The notes beneath the pieces are model-generated. The model saw nothing but the letters and a program-made list of their open reading frames with translations. It did not search any database and was not told where the DNA came from. This document shows, one piece after another, positions 21,758 through 33,357 of a DNA stretch of 64,000 nucleotides. The stretch covers positions 15,666,063 to 15,730,062 of the forward strand of contig NC_133063.1 in NCBI RefSeq assembly GCF_048771995.1, written 5' to 3'. The number at the start of each line of letters is the position of its first letter. Position 1 is the stretch's first letter. The translations under genes and the position numbers were made by a program. The stretch comes from Taeniopygia guttata (lineage: Eukaryota; Chordata; Aves; Passeriformes; Estrildidae).

Positions 21758-22421
21758 GATTAACCCCTTTTCTTTGCAGTGACCTAACTTGCAGTCTGAT
21801 TGCTGGCTCTGCTTGTTTACTTCCCTTTTGCATCACCCTCACAAAAGAAGAAGTCACCATACTAAAGAAACTGCTGCTAGAGGGGAGTAGAGAAAGTCAG
21901 CAAGTACTTTGTGAGCAATTCCCATCCTTTATTCATCAGTGCGTATGATTTGGGCTAGCCAAACAGTTGGAAATGGTTGTTTCCCTCTTCCCCTGCTCAG
22001 GGTGCTTTAACAAGGGAAGACTGATGTTCTGGAGAGGGGAAGTGCGTCCGCAGCCATTCACTTGTTATGATTCTCCAGGGCCAGAGTGGAATACGTAAAC
22101 CTCTGGCTCCAGCTAGAGGCCACTCATGGCTGGGTTTCTAAGCAGAACAGATCTCTCTTTATGAAGTATCACTCTGCTCCGTTAAGGTGTGTGGTACAAT
22201 AGGCCCAGTATCTCATAGGGAACAAGAAGACAAGAGAATAGAGAAATTGCTGCTTCCCGGGAAGTGGCTGAACATTGCTCGTCTATGAGAAGTAGAGAAT
22301 AAATGTTTTTTCTCCTTTACTTCTGCATGCACAAACTCAATTTTTTCACTTCAATTAACAGCCTTATCTCAACTGACTACTTGTTTTCCATTTTATGTTC
22401 TCTCCCCTGTCACACTAGGAA

Positions 22422-22559
22422 AGGGAGTGTGATGGAGTGGCTTAGTGACCACCTGGCATTCAGCCAAGGTGAACCCACTACACCCATTCTAAAAAAGGGT
22501 AGAAAGGAACATTCTGGAAATGACCAACCCATCAGCCTCATGTGAGTGCCTCGGAAGAT
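22422..22559 (+). mobile_element. CR1 LINE fragment cut by the duplication edge
   Basis: Starts like the CR1 at 10255 (ILKKGRKEHSGNDQPISLM) and stops at 22559, exactly where copy A and copy B part. The remaining reverse transcriptase and 3' tail present in copy A are absent here. Confidence 0.8.
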
Positions 22560-22585
22560 ACCATCTACCAGCCCAGGAGGACAGT

Positions 22586-23030
22586 TGTCCTGAGGACAGG
22601 CTGTCTTTCTGTTGAAACTTACGGCGAGGGCTGGTCCTGGATGGTTGGGACAGATGGAGACAAAAGATCTCTGGAGTCAGGTCTCAGGGTATATGGTTTA
22701 TTGTGGTGCCCTGCTCGGAGCTGCCAGCCACAGCTCGAAGCAGGCCCCAAGGAGTGGGGGTAGGGTGAGATAGAGAGAAAGTTCTAAGAGAGGGTCCAGT
22801 AGAGTAGGAGAAGGGGCTGGAGTAAGGGATAGGAGAGAGAGAAGAGAGAAAAAAGAGCTTGGTCTCCTGGGAACACCTTATCATGGGGGTTTCAGAGGGG
22901 GGCGTGGAAAAGGACTTTGGACCAATGGAATTACAGATATATCATACTTCAGGGGAGGGTTACAGGTGTGAGATAGGCTCATCGCAATCTGGCTTGCATT
23001 CTCTGCACTTTCCAAATCCCCCGAAAAGCA
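22586..23030 (-). mobile_element. Probable ERV LTR, antisense, edges approximate
   Basis: On the minus strand a poly(A) signal lies in GGCACCACAATAAACCATA, near 22695-22710, followed by about 110 bp of U5-like sequence ending near TGTCC at 22586. The right edge is not marked by an inverted end, and CR1 sequence begins right after it. It lies just outside the duplication edge. Confidence 0.5.
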
Positions 23031-23035
23031 ATTGT

Positions 23036-23290
23036 ACTTATAAGGCCTTCTTATTTCATCTTCCCCAATAAAAACTGAGGCAAAGAAGGTGCTAAGCACC
23101 GCTGTCTTTTCCTCATCCTTAGTTACTAAATTCACTCTCTCATCTAATAGAGAATGGAGGTTGTCCTTGCTCTCCTTTTGCCACTAATGTGTTTATAAAA
23201 ATATTTTTATTGTCCTTTACAGCAGTGGCCAGATTGAGTTCTAACGGGGCTTTTTCCTCTCTAATTTTTTTTCACCATATTCTTGTCTCC
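23036..23290 (-). mobile_element. CR1 LINE internal fragment, antisense
   Basis: The antisense blocks AATAAAAACTGAGGCAAAGA, CTTTTCCTCATCCTTAGTTA and TTTATTGTCCTTTACAGCAG, in this order, are those of the CR1 region between the endonuclease and reverse transcriptase domains. Truncated at both ends. Confidence 0.75.
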
Positions 23291-23939
23291 CTTTTGACCA
23301 CTAAAAGCCAGCAGCCAACCTCCCAATGTGAGACAAGAGACCATAATTGTCCAAGCAAAACTGAAGACGAAGACCCCAGCATACCTGGATTATTCTAATA
23401 GGCTTATATAATAGATTCCCTTCCTTTCATTTGCCACTTCTGCAATCCTACACATCTTACACTGAGAGTGGCATTCTCTCAGCTATATGTCATATGTCAA
23501 AGAATGTAATCAATGTGAATAAGTGTGCTGCCAAGCAAAAGGTAAGAATCTTAGGGTGCAGTGGTGTAGGGGGAATATACATGGTTATGTGTTAATACAT
23601 GACACATAGAGGTTGGTTCAATTGAGTCACTGCAGACAGAGTTAAATAAGATCTGCTCACTTCTGAGCTGAAGATATTTATCTTTCTTAGATGATATGGA
23701 CCACCCATGAACAGGGTTTGAGTATTCAGATGGGCCCGGCTTGATCACCAAGCATTAAGTGAGCTGAAATAGTGTTAGTGAACAGAGTAAACATAATCAG
23801 CCTTATTTCTCTGCAGGCAGTTATGAAGAAATGTGCCACTGATTGATTTTTGCTGTTACACTTCCTTCATATATATTCATAGCTCTGTAGATTATTGTTG
23901 TACATAGTTCCTCATGAGTACTTCCCCTCACCTTTTCCC
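23291..23939. other. Intergenic, no gene seen
   Basis: No recognised gene, RNA or repeat. Short open frames only. Confidence 0.4.
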
Positions 23940-24375
23940 TACCCTGATAGGAAGAAATACAAAATACATTTCAGAGTCTCTAAACCCTGAGGGTTCAAGG
24001 CCCCTGTCCTATCGTAGTTCTTGCTGGGAGCCGAGGTTGAAACTAGCTCTTTGAGACACATTTTCAAAAACAAAGTTTAGCTCCTATCTAAAAGCAGAGG
24101 CTGGGAGAGGATTAAAGATGGTTAAACAGGCAGGAATTACTTCATCACTTGCGCATCTAATTGAGAATTCCTGTCAGTTATGTTAATTTGCTAAACTTAT
24201 AAAACTGTATTCATCCCGTGGTGGGAGGAGGGGGGGCATTTTTCCATATCTTCCCCTGGAGGCCTGCAATAAAGACCAGCCTTTATGTTATCTCCTATAT
24301 TAATATTGGCTCAAAAGCATGTTGTTTCACTTCTAGGTCTTTAAGACCTACCACCAACACCAAGGTAAGCACCAC
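23940..24375 (+). mobile_element. Probable solo ERV LTR, sense, edges approximate
   Basis: A TATA-like box (CTTATAAAAC near 24196) is followed about 70 bp later by a poly(A) signal (GCAATAAAGACC, 24268-24273) and about 100 bp of U5-like sequence. This is the order expected of an LTR in the plus orientation. No inverted ends or target duplication could be fixed. Confidence 0.45.
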
Positions 24376-25130
24376 TGAACAGTTGTACTCTCCCATTTTA
24401 TGGGTTCTGGCTAAAACTTTTAAACTTCTATATCAATTTAAGCAGCATGCTGCTCACTGGTTATACAAAGTACCTTATTTGTATTAAACTTAAAGCTGTC
24501 ACAATTTTTTGTTTGGTTGGGGTTTTTTGGTGGGGAGAGTCGTATAGTTATCTCCTCCTCCAGCTGAGGCATCTCTCTGGAGGCTGTGACCAGTGCTGAG
24601 AGCTTGGGTGAGCTCTGGGGGCAGCTCAGTGGCTGAGTGTGGCTGCTGTACGGACGCAGGTGGTGTGTGGACAGCAGCCTTGGCATGAGCTCTGCCAGTT
24701 TGGTGCTGGTGTCTGCCAGGTTGGACTTGGGGGCAGCAGAGAAAACAGCTGTGTGAGGTGGATGATCTGCTCAGCAGAGCTCACAGAGGATGGAGAAATT
24801 GTTGAGGACTCTGGAGGAGCTGTACTGTACCCTCCCTCAGACAATTACAGAGGCTGTCCAAGGCAGTCAGACATTGAACAAGCTGCCCAGAGTTGTGCAG
24901 GACTCAGCATCCCTGGGCATGTTCAGAAGAATGCGTGACTATGAAACCTGAGGTCACACCTGGTTTAATGGTGAACAGGATCGTTGGTTTGACAGCTGCC
25001 CTTGCTCTTAAACCCAAGCGGCTACACAGCGGCTCTCTTCACTTAGTGTTTCTTTTTTGCAGTCTATTTTTTACTTCCGTTAGTAGCTTGCACCTATTGC
25101 TTCTATCTCCGTGCGAACACTAGGTCAGAG
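24376..25130. other. Intergenic upstream of CENPH, weak CR1 remnant
   Basis: A degraded stretch near 24780-24950 resembles the CR1 3' region in sense orientation. No gene is seen. Confidence 0.4.
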
Positions 25131-25169
25131 GGAAGGATTATTGCGCTTTACCTAGCGCTCTGCCAAAGT

Positions 25170-25297
25170 TATTTTCATTTTTCCCCCTTGCACACACGGG
25201 ACCAGAGCCGCTGAGGGGCGCGCCGCCCGCCCGCCGCTGCAGTGCGCAGGCGCGGGGCGCGCGGGCCGGCGGGAGCCGCGCGGTTTGAAGGACGGCC
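25170..25297 (+). promoter_or_regulatory. CENPH: CpG-rich promoter and 5' UTR of CENPH
   Basis: The sequence changes abruptly from AT-rich to CpG-rich at about 25190 and stays so through exon 1. No TATA box is seen, which fits a housekeeping cell-cycle gene. The start codon lies in GCCATGGCGGCG, which overlaps a YY1-like ATGGCGGC core. Confidence 0.6.
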
Positions 25298-28200
25298 ATG
25301 GCGGCGCGGGCCGGGAGCTCGGCTTCGGCTCCGGCTCCGACCTCGGTCCCGGCTTCGGCTCCGGCTCCGACCTCGGTCCCGGCTCCGGCCCCGGCTCCGG
25401 CCCCAGCCCCGGCTCCGGCTCCGACCTCGGCCCCGACTCCGACCACGGCCCCGGCTCCGACCATGGCCCCGGCTCCGACCTCGGTCCCGGCTTCGGCTCC
25501 GGCTCCGACCTCGGTCCCGGCTCCGGCTCCGGCTCCGGCTCCGGCCCCGGCTCCGGCTCCGGTCCCGGCTCCGGCCCCAGCCCCGGCTCCGGCTCCGACC
25601 TCGGCCCCGGCTCCGACCACGGCCCCGGCTCCGACCACGGCCCCGGCCCCGGCTCCGACCACGGCCCCGGCTCCGGCTCCGGCTCCGACCTCGGCCCCGG
25701 CCCCGGCATCGTCCCAGGGCGGCAGCGGAGGCAGCGGCGACAGCGTCGGCGTGGATATCTGCAGTCTGCTGCGGTTAGTGCCGGCGGGACGGGGAGCAGG
25801 GCCGGGGTGGGATGAAGGGATGCAGGGATGCGCAGCTTCTGACCTTTGTCGCTTTATCCCGCCGCAGCCTAAGGAACCAAATGAAGGAGCAGCTAATGGA
25901 GTACAAATCGGCAATTCTCACTTGTAAGTGTTTATCTCCTCGCATTGGGATGTTACACTAACAATGAATGGGATGTAGCATATATATATAATTTTTTAAA
26001 ATATAATTTCCCAATATTTTATTTAATTATTTATCAAAAGTGTTCCTTACAGTAATAATGGGGTTTTCCCCCTGGCTGTTCGTTTTAACACGTTTTCTAG
26101 GCATCTTTTGAGACATATATGAATGTTTACAAAGATGCCATATAGCTTTCCTTTCCTTCCTTTTCTGGATTTGAACTTTAGGCTCCTCTGACATGTAGCG
26201 ATGGTTTTCAGAAACCTGGTCACTGAGGCTGTAGTCTTGCCAAAAGTTTGCCAAAGTGTTTGGCAGCAATACTGATTTAAGATGTTTCCATTACCTGTGG
26301 AGTCACAAGATGATTTGGGTTGGAAGGGACATTAAACACATCTGTTTCCAAACCCCCCACCATGCACATCGACCCCTTCCACTAGACATTCTTGCTCAGA
26401 GCCCTATCCAACCTGGCAACCTGATCTTGAGCACTCACAGGGATGAGGCATCCGCAGTTTATCTGGCAATCTCTCTACCAGTGCCACATCACCCCACAGT
26501 ATAGCTAATGTAAACCTACCCTCTTTCAAGTACAAACTGTCCCCCTTTTTCCTGTCGATACGTACCCTAGTAAAAAGTTCTTCTCCAGTTCTCTTGTAAG
26601 GTCCATTCAGGGACTGGAAGGACTCAGCAAGCAACCTTCTCCAAGCTGAACAACCACTCTCTCAACCTCTTCCTCATAGGAGAGGTGCTCCAGCCCTCTG
26701 ATCACCTTCATTGCCCTCCTCTGGACCTTCTCTAACAGATCCATGTCCTTATGTTGAGAGTCCCAGGCCTGGATGTAGTGCACCAGGTGGAGTCTGCCAA
26801 GAGCCAGTCAGAGGGGCAGAATCACCTCCCTTGACCAGCTGGCCACATTTCTGATACAGCCCAGGATGAAGCTGGGTACATGCTCTTCCACTGAACTATC
26901 CAGTAGTATATATAGAGCAATATCATGAACCCAGCTCTACTCATCTGAAAAATGCTAAATTAGTAATTTCTCTGATACAGCTGATTGATAGCATAATCTC
27001 ATTAACTGTAAAAGATAATAAAGTTTGGAGATAGAAGTAAGAAATAACTTGTTCATGCAAAAAATGCTAATCCATTATGTTCTATAGGTTGTATTTAAAA
27101 GTCTCTGTGGTGCTTGTTTTAACAACATTCTCTTCTGCAGGTCAAGAAAATTTCCTTGATCAAGAAATTGAAGAAAGCGTTATCCAGAGGTATGTCACTG
27201 GATAACTGCAAAATTCTTTTCTAGTTATTCCTTCTTAGTGAATTGCTGGATAACAATCAGTACTTCAGAGAAGATTGGTGAAAATAATGGAAACTAAGAG
27301 GAAATGTGGGGAAGAAATGCTTTATTCATTCTCCCAATGTACTTCTGTATGTAATGTGGCTTTTAAATTTGCAGTCCTTTATGTGATGGCTAGAATTCAC
27401 AAATACAGTTTCAGATGCTAAATTACTCCTGGCCCTAATGATGTGTGGCTCACATGAAAAATTCTTACATAAGAGAAATGGAAAGCAATTTAAAATGTCA
27501 CACTGCTTTTAAACTCTGTTATCTTCACACTCAGGTCATCTGTCTTACTGCTTTTTGTCTTTCAGTGCCACAGAACATTTGGAAAACGATATAGAAGAAG
27601 TAAAAGTCTCTTTCCATAACAAGATGTTGGCCTTGCAAAGGTAGAATTTTCTTCACCCTTTATTTGGAGCTTTCTTTTCTGTGTTTGCATACATAGATGC
27701 ATATATACATAGGTCTGATTAAAACAGGATTTTAAAGTGATATGGGAGATTGGGGAGCTTTAAGTACTATTGAACAATAGGAATGCAGATTGATATGCTG
27801 TAGAAAACAAAACAAAAAAAAGCCCACCAAAACTAAAAGCTTACAGGCTGAAATGTGTACATCCAAAAGTTCCTTTACAGTAGGGAAAGAGTGACTGTAC
27901 AGATCAGTAAGCATATTTCTTAGCAATATTTTCCAAATGACTATGAAAAGATGGAAGTTGATAATGTTAGACATCCCATGTGTTTCATGGCTGTTGATTT
28001 GAATTCATACCTTTGCCCAACTTCCTTTCTGCAGACTCTAGGATTAATGGTGTCCAAATATGTTGGTCAAGAGAAAAAGGAGTTGTCATTCTCACAAATA
28101 ATCATTGATACTTCTTTCCTGTCCTGAGAGTTAAGCCCCATTGTTTAAGAAGTGTGGTATTTAAAAGGTACAGAGTATTTTGCTTATATAATTCCAATGT

Positions 28201-31200
28201 GAAAGTGGACAAAAGTGGAATCCTGGAAATTATGTTCTTATATTACTTATTTAAATCTGCTTCTCTCAGCTTCCTGCTTCTCTGTTTCTTATGAGTTCTC
28301 ATCAGTCATATGCTATTTTTTGCAATATGCAGGACACAAATTTCGGATGCCCTGAGAAACAAATTGAAACAAGGTGACGAGGACTCACGGTAAGGTGTTC
28401 TCAGAAGTCAGATGGCTAGAAAGCAATGGACTTTGTACAGTTTATTGTGACACATTTCTAGATTATTTTATTTTACCTCTTATGAAAGAAAGCTTTCTTT
28501 TTCTAGATTTGACAGAATGATATACTGTCTACCTTCTGGCTAGAATCAGCATGATCTGATTTCATACACTCATGGTAGATTTGCATTTGGGCTCTGAATT
28601 TACCCAGCTTGACAGAGATCATAGCTCTTGATTCACTAGTGAGAACTGCTTGTAGCCAAGAGAGCTTTTTGTCTTTAGTGCCTGAATTACCAGCATTTAT
28701 AATAGCTGAGCACATTACAGGCTTGTAATGGGGCCTTGCCTCTGCTTTCCTGCCTTTATTAGTGTAGGAGCAAAATGTTTTTGAAGTAGAACTGAAAGCT
28801 TAAACATATTTAAAAGTAGCTTTTCACTGCCTGCCCATTATTAACAGGTGGATGCATATGAAGTGTAATATGAGAAATTTAATTTCTGTCAGAAATACAG
28901 CTAAGAGATTGCATCTCCTTGATTTAGGAGCTTTAATTCATAGCCATTTCCAGATGGCTAGGCTTTCTTGATGCCTTCCAAACTCTGTGATATAAAATGT
29001 TGAACAGACTTAAATGAAATCTTAGGGAAATCATGAGGGAAGTGACAGAACTCTTTGGCCTCTACAATGACACTGAATATATTAACTGTAAAAAGAAATG
29101 ATATTGTAAGTGTAAGCACAAAAAGAAGTGACATGTAGTATTAATTTGCTATTAGGAGAAATTAGAAATTCTTTATTTAAACTAAATAAAGTTGATTAAA
29201 ACATTTATAATATTGACTTATATTCATGGTCTTAATGTATGCAACTGTTTCCTTCCTTAGTCTGATCCTGGAAACAATGAAACACCTAGTATTGCTCAGC
29301 CAGACAATAATTGACTATCAGAAGGTAAGTGGTAGTTTTAGCTTCTGTTACTGTTGTGCAGGGCAACCAACCCCACATGGGCAGGAATGTGCTTTGAAAG
29401 CAACAGGAGGACTGCACAAGTCATTCAAAACTAAACATGTGGGAACATGGGTGCAGTTCCTACTGCTGTCAAAATTAAGAATTTTTTAAAGTGATTGTGT
29501 AAGTAAGTCTATTTTAGAGTTGCCCTTAGCTGTGTTTGTGGATTGAATTAGCATATTTCAATATTTTTGAAGACAGGAGTCTGGAAAATACTTTTTTTTT
29601 CTTTCAGAAAATACATGAGAAGGAACAGCAGCTGATTAACATTAGAAGGGAAAGACTCTGTAAGTGTATTATCTGTATTGACTTTAGTTTATATTTTAAT
29701 GAAGAGTTCATATAGTTCATATTTTAAAGTTGTTCTTGTAGCAATATTAATTTACATGGGAAGTAACAAAACTCAACACAGTTATTAAACTTGTTAAAAG
29801 AGTAGAAAATACTGTAGAGACAAGCTGGTATGTTCCCTACTTGAACTTGAGACTGACGTGTTAGAATGAGAGATGCAAGACAACACTCAAAAACAATGTG
29901 GCAGCATTTTATTATTTCATGTAAGGTCCTCAGAAAGTTACACATTGTTTTGTCATTTAAATCACCCCTGCAGCAACTAAAAGATACTTTTTTGTCATAT
30001 TACACATTTATGAGGTGCTTGCAGAATAGAGATGGAATTTACTTAAGAAGAAGTGTGTATATACTGGTGTTCAGTAGCCTTGTTAGAGTGGTTCAAATTT
30101 AGATATGACATCATATTCAGAACTTTAACAATTTTAACAGCTATTGTTTGAGTCATGTGTGGGGAGTTGTGTAAATATTGACGGTGATGAACAAACACAA
30201 TGAAATAAATGTTCACATGGGAAAAATGAATATACTGATATCTTTGCAAATAAAGGAAGGAATCCTCTGCCAGCATTCTTTCAGTGTATGAACTGCCCCT
30301 AAACACTTAATCTGTCTAGTTTTTTTAACCTGGTTTCCTATAAAAATAGTAATATTCTCTGGTCATGTCCACATGCTCCTTGTATGACTTTGGAATTTGG
30401 TTTCAGTGAAATCTGAAAAAGGAGTAAGGGTCTTTAAAAGGTATAAAAAAGACCTACAAAAGTTGTGGCACTCGAAAACAGGGTATGCAGAGATGCAAAT
30501 TAGCCCCTGTGAGGAAAATGCAGGCAGCATACAATGTACTTTCTGTTTTGCTGTTGGCCAGGGAGGCAATTGATGTAGTTTGATCTGTGTACCAAGTAGC
30601 CACAGCATGTGTTGCTTCTTTCGTAGAAGAAATATATTGAGTTATATTGGAGGGAAGGAGTGGAGCATGAAATAAGGGTTATGCAGTGGAAGTGCATTAG
30701 GTGGCTGTGAGGGAAAGAGTATCTTCAGTTCTGCTGTACACCTAACTACTTAATGCTTAATTTTCCTAATAATGTAACAGCACTGAAAGTATATGGAGGA
30801 CAGAAACTACAGCAAATTCAGACCATGATGAAAAGGCAAAAGGAAAAACAAGCAAGTATGGATGTCAGGAAAATAGAGAAGATGCTTGCTAACTTAGAAA
30901 AAGAAAGAGAGATGACTACAATAATTCAAAATGTGTTCCAGGTAATGTTGTGTGGCTTTTAGAACCAAGTTTACAATTTTTCACGATACTTAAGATAATA
31001 TACTGTATGGCAAATATAGCTTAACAACACAAAATTGTTTTCTAAAACCTTTAAGTTTAACAGTGCTAATGGAAGGACCGTGCATAGAAGGAAGACTTCT
31101 ATTGCTTTAAAGGCTAAGAGAATGAAATTGTCACAAGCATCTTTGCATTAATTTTTTGCAGAGTTTAGAGACAGGCTGTCAATCTATCTTTGTTTCCTTA

Positions 31201-32230
31201 AAGGTACAAAAATAATGTATCTTTCTTGAAGAATGTCTGTCACAGTAATGGCTGTATTTCCTTCTGCTCTGAGTAACCTCTACACCCTACCAAATCAGTT
31301 TCCCCACCTCATGGTTAGAAAAAATATGTTACCAGGGAGCCTTCATCTGCCTCTTCTGGCTTTCTCTGTTTGTGTCACCCCCTAGAGTCCTGTGGAAGCC
31401 TTGGCCTGCAACCACAGCCAGTCTCCAAATTCTTTCAGCAGTGTAGACTTTGCCCTTTTGGTTATCCATGTGTCTGGGGCTGCTAACTAGTCTGTATACA
31501 TGCAGCGACTGGTAGGTCACCTGCAATGTGAAATCATGCAAATAATGTAAAATCATGGTTTGGGTTAGGGTGGAAAGGTCTCAGGCTGCATAGGAATGTC
31601 AAGGACAAAAATATGGCTGCTACTATTTTGCATTGCTAATGTCATTACATCTCAAATTGAGAACAACAAATTTAGATGATTTCTAAATTTAGATTAGAGT
31701 CTAAAACTATCTCCTGGTTTTGCATTCCTGAAATTTTCTGAGCCCTAAGTAGAGTAAATCCTCTTTGGTTAAATTTAAATTTCCCTTTTCAATCCAGAAT
31801 GGCAGGGTGAGAATGTTAACTGGGTTATTTTGTGTTTGTGGCAAACTGTATTTCATATTGTTAAAAACATTCTCTACATGTCTGTGTTTAGCATATATGT
31901 AGTATGAAGGCCCTCTAGGAAATAAAAGAGCATGGATTTGGGTTTTTTTTGCCTTTGTATCAACAACAGGATTAATTCCCTTTCTCCTTTTTCCCTTCAT
32001 CCTGTCTACTTCAAACACTTAGGTATTTCAAGGGCTTTCAAATCAAAAATTATAAAGCCAATTTATTTTGAGATATTTTACTAAGAATTGTCCTTTACAA
32101 GTGCTTGTTTTAACCTATAAATCTTTCTCATTTATAGAACATCATAGTTGGAAGCAAAGTTAACTGGGCAGAAGATCCATCTTTAAAGGCAATTGTTCTA
32201 CAGCTTGGAAAAAATGTCTATCTTCAGTGA
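25298..32230 (+). CDS. CENPH: Centromere protein H, 9 exons, with expanded Ala/Pro N-terminus
   Basis: CENP-H is part of the CENP-H/I/K/M complex of the constitutive centromere-associated network. Coding exons: 25298-25773, 25868-25923, 27141-27189, 27566-27640, 28333-28389, 29261-29324, 29608-29659, 30781-30941, 32138-32230. All junctions are GT-AG and the frame stays open for 360 aa. The C-terminus [27 protein letters not shown] and the segment [18 protein letters not shown] match human CENP-H closely; exons 4-8 encode the expected coiled coil. Human CENP-H is 247 aa. The extra length comes from residues 10-137, a run of AP dipeptides broken by TS, TT and SV, absent from the human protein. 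The start at 25298 has a strong Kozak context; a second in-frame ACCATGG at codon 56 inside the repeat could serve as a shorter start. Confidence 0.93.
25325..25712 (+). repeat. Hexamer-type GC-rich repeat in CENPH exon 1
   Basis: Variants of GGCTCC/GGCCCC (period 6, with interspersed CCGACC blocks and higher-order repeats of about 50-140 bp) fill most of exon 1. In the CENPH frame it reads Ala-Pro. Because the period is divisible by three and lacks stops, several other frames on both strands are also open (Arg-Leu/Arg-Pro, Gly-Ser, Gly-Ala, Pro-Glu repeats). Confidence 0.9.
26296..26915 (-). mobile_element. CR1 LINE 3' region, antisense, CENPH intron 2
   Basis: Begins at the CR1 tail (GAGTCACAAGATGATTTGGG, TTGGAAGGGACATTAA) and runs through the usual antisense CR1 3' blocks (CCCTCTGATCACCTTCATTG, CTCCTCTGGACC). 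Degraded. Confidence 0.85.
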
Positions 32231-32950
32231 GTCAGGAGACATGGTGTTTATTGTTATTCAGTGTGTGCATTTTGACTAAATTTGATAGATTATATGTATC
32301 TCAAAAATACACTTCAAGACTTAAAATTTGACCTTTCTGAAAGCTGTTGTTCCCTCCAGAGAGTTAGAATGTGTCAAAGCGGGTAGTAGAGCTGATAAAA
32401 TGAAACTAACTGCAGACTCAGTTCTCAAGCAATCCTGTCTTTGAGCACTTACATTCCTCTGAAAGGCAGCAAGAACACAAGAAAAGTTTCAAGGTTTCAT
32501 GTAGAAGTGGACTTAAACTGAGGATTTGCTGTACCCCTTTCCTGGGGACCAGCAGGCCGTAGGGCTCAAGCAGGATGCACGACCCTGCTCTGTCCCAGTC
32601 AAAAGCCCAGTCAGGAAAATTTATGAACAAGTCTAGAGTTGAGATTATTTTTATTATTAAGGCATAATGTATAATTTTAAACACCAGAAATTCTATGCTC
32701 TTTTTAGCAGTGACTCTTGTCTGCAGGGGTAACTTTATACTGTCAACTGTGCAGCTAAGCAGTGTTGTAATTGCAAGTCTTCATTAGCATTTGTGCTTTT
32801 TTCAGTGTTGTTTGATGCCTGAAGGAAATACCGTTGAGGCGTAACACAATTAGGGAGCGTGTAATGTCCCTTCTTATCTTGACGTGTAAAGTCATTTTTA
32901 ACTTGATGAGTGATCACTTGCTATTTTTTTTTAGATGAGTGCCTTGATCT

Positions 32951-32956
32951 AATAAA
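32951..32956 (+). terminator. CENPH: Poly(A) signal of CENPH
   Basis: AATAAA 721 bp after the CENPH stop codon; the nearest good signal before the next gene. Confidence 0.6.
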
Positions 32957-33045
32957 AACTAAATGAAGAGAATGCTAATTTTCCTGAGAATGTTTCACTT
33001 GGCTTAGCGTTTCTTTAACTCACGGTGAAGCGTTTCTTTAACCCA

Positions 33046-33357
33046 CGCCCGCCGCGGAGGCCCCGCCCGCCGCGGAGGCCCCGCCCGCCGCGGAGGCCCC
33101 GCCCGCCGCGGAGGCCCCGCCCGCCGCGGAGGCCCCGCCCGCCGCGGAGGCCCCGCCCGCCGCGGAGGCCCCGCCCGCCGCGGAGGCCCCGCCCGCCGCG
33201 GAGGCCCCGCCCGCCGCGGAGGCCCCGCCCGCCGCGGAGGCCCCGCCCGCCGCGGAGGCCCCGCCCGCCGCGGAGGCCCCGCCCGCCGCGGAGGCCCCGC
33301 CCGCCGCGGAGGCCCCGCCCGCCGCGGAGGCCCCGCCCGCCGCGGAGGCCCCGCCCA
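33046..33357. repeat. 18-bp GC-rich minisatellite upstream of MRPS36
   Basis: Seventeen regular copies plus a part of CCGCGGAGGCCCCGCCCG with no variation seen. Each unit carries a CCGCGG palindrome and, on the minus strand, GGGCGGGGC, an Sp1/KLF-type GC box. It ends about 57 bp before the MRPS36 start codon and begins about 90 bp after the CENPH poly(A) signal. It is an open frame on both strands but is not a gene. Confidence 0.95.

Larger units (their letters stand above)
12177..22559. repeat. Tandem segmental duplication, copy B (truncated at right)
   Basis: Second copy of the roughly 12.17-kb unit, in the same orientation as copy A. Identity with 1-10392 ends abruptly at 22559, inside the CR1 that copy A continues to about 10990. 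Unrelated LTR-like sequence follows. The last 1.8 kb of the unit is therefore missing here, which makes this the right edge of the array. Gene content matches copy A. Confidence 0.95.

Noticed and set aside
1-22559. CRISPR-like or array-type prokaryotic system
   Set aside because: The window is avian nuclear DNA. Repeats are tandem minisatellites, a segmental duplication and transposon remnants, without spacers.
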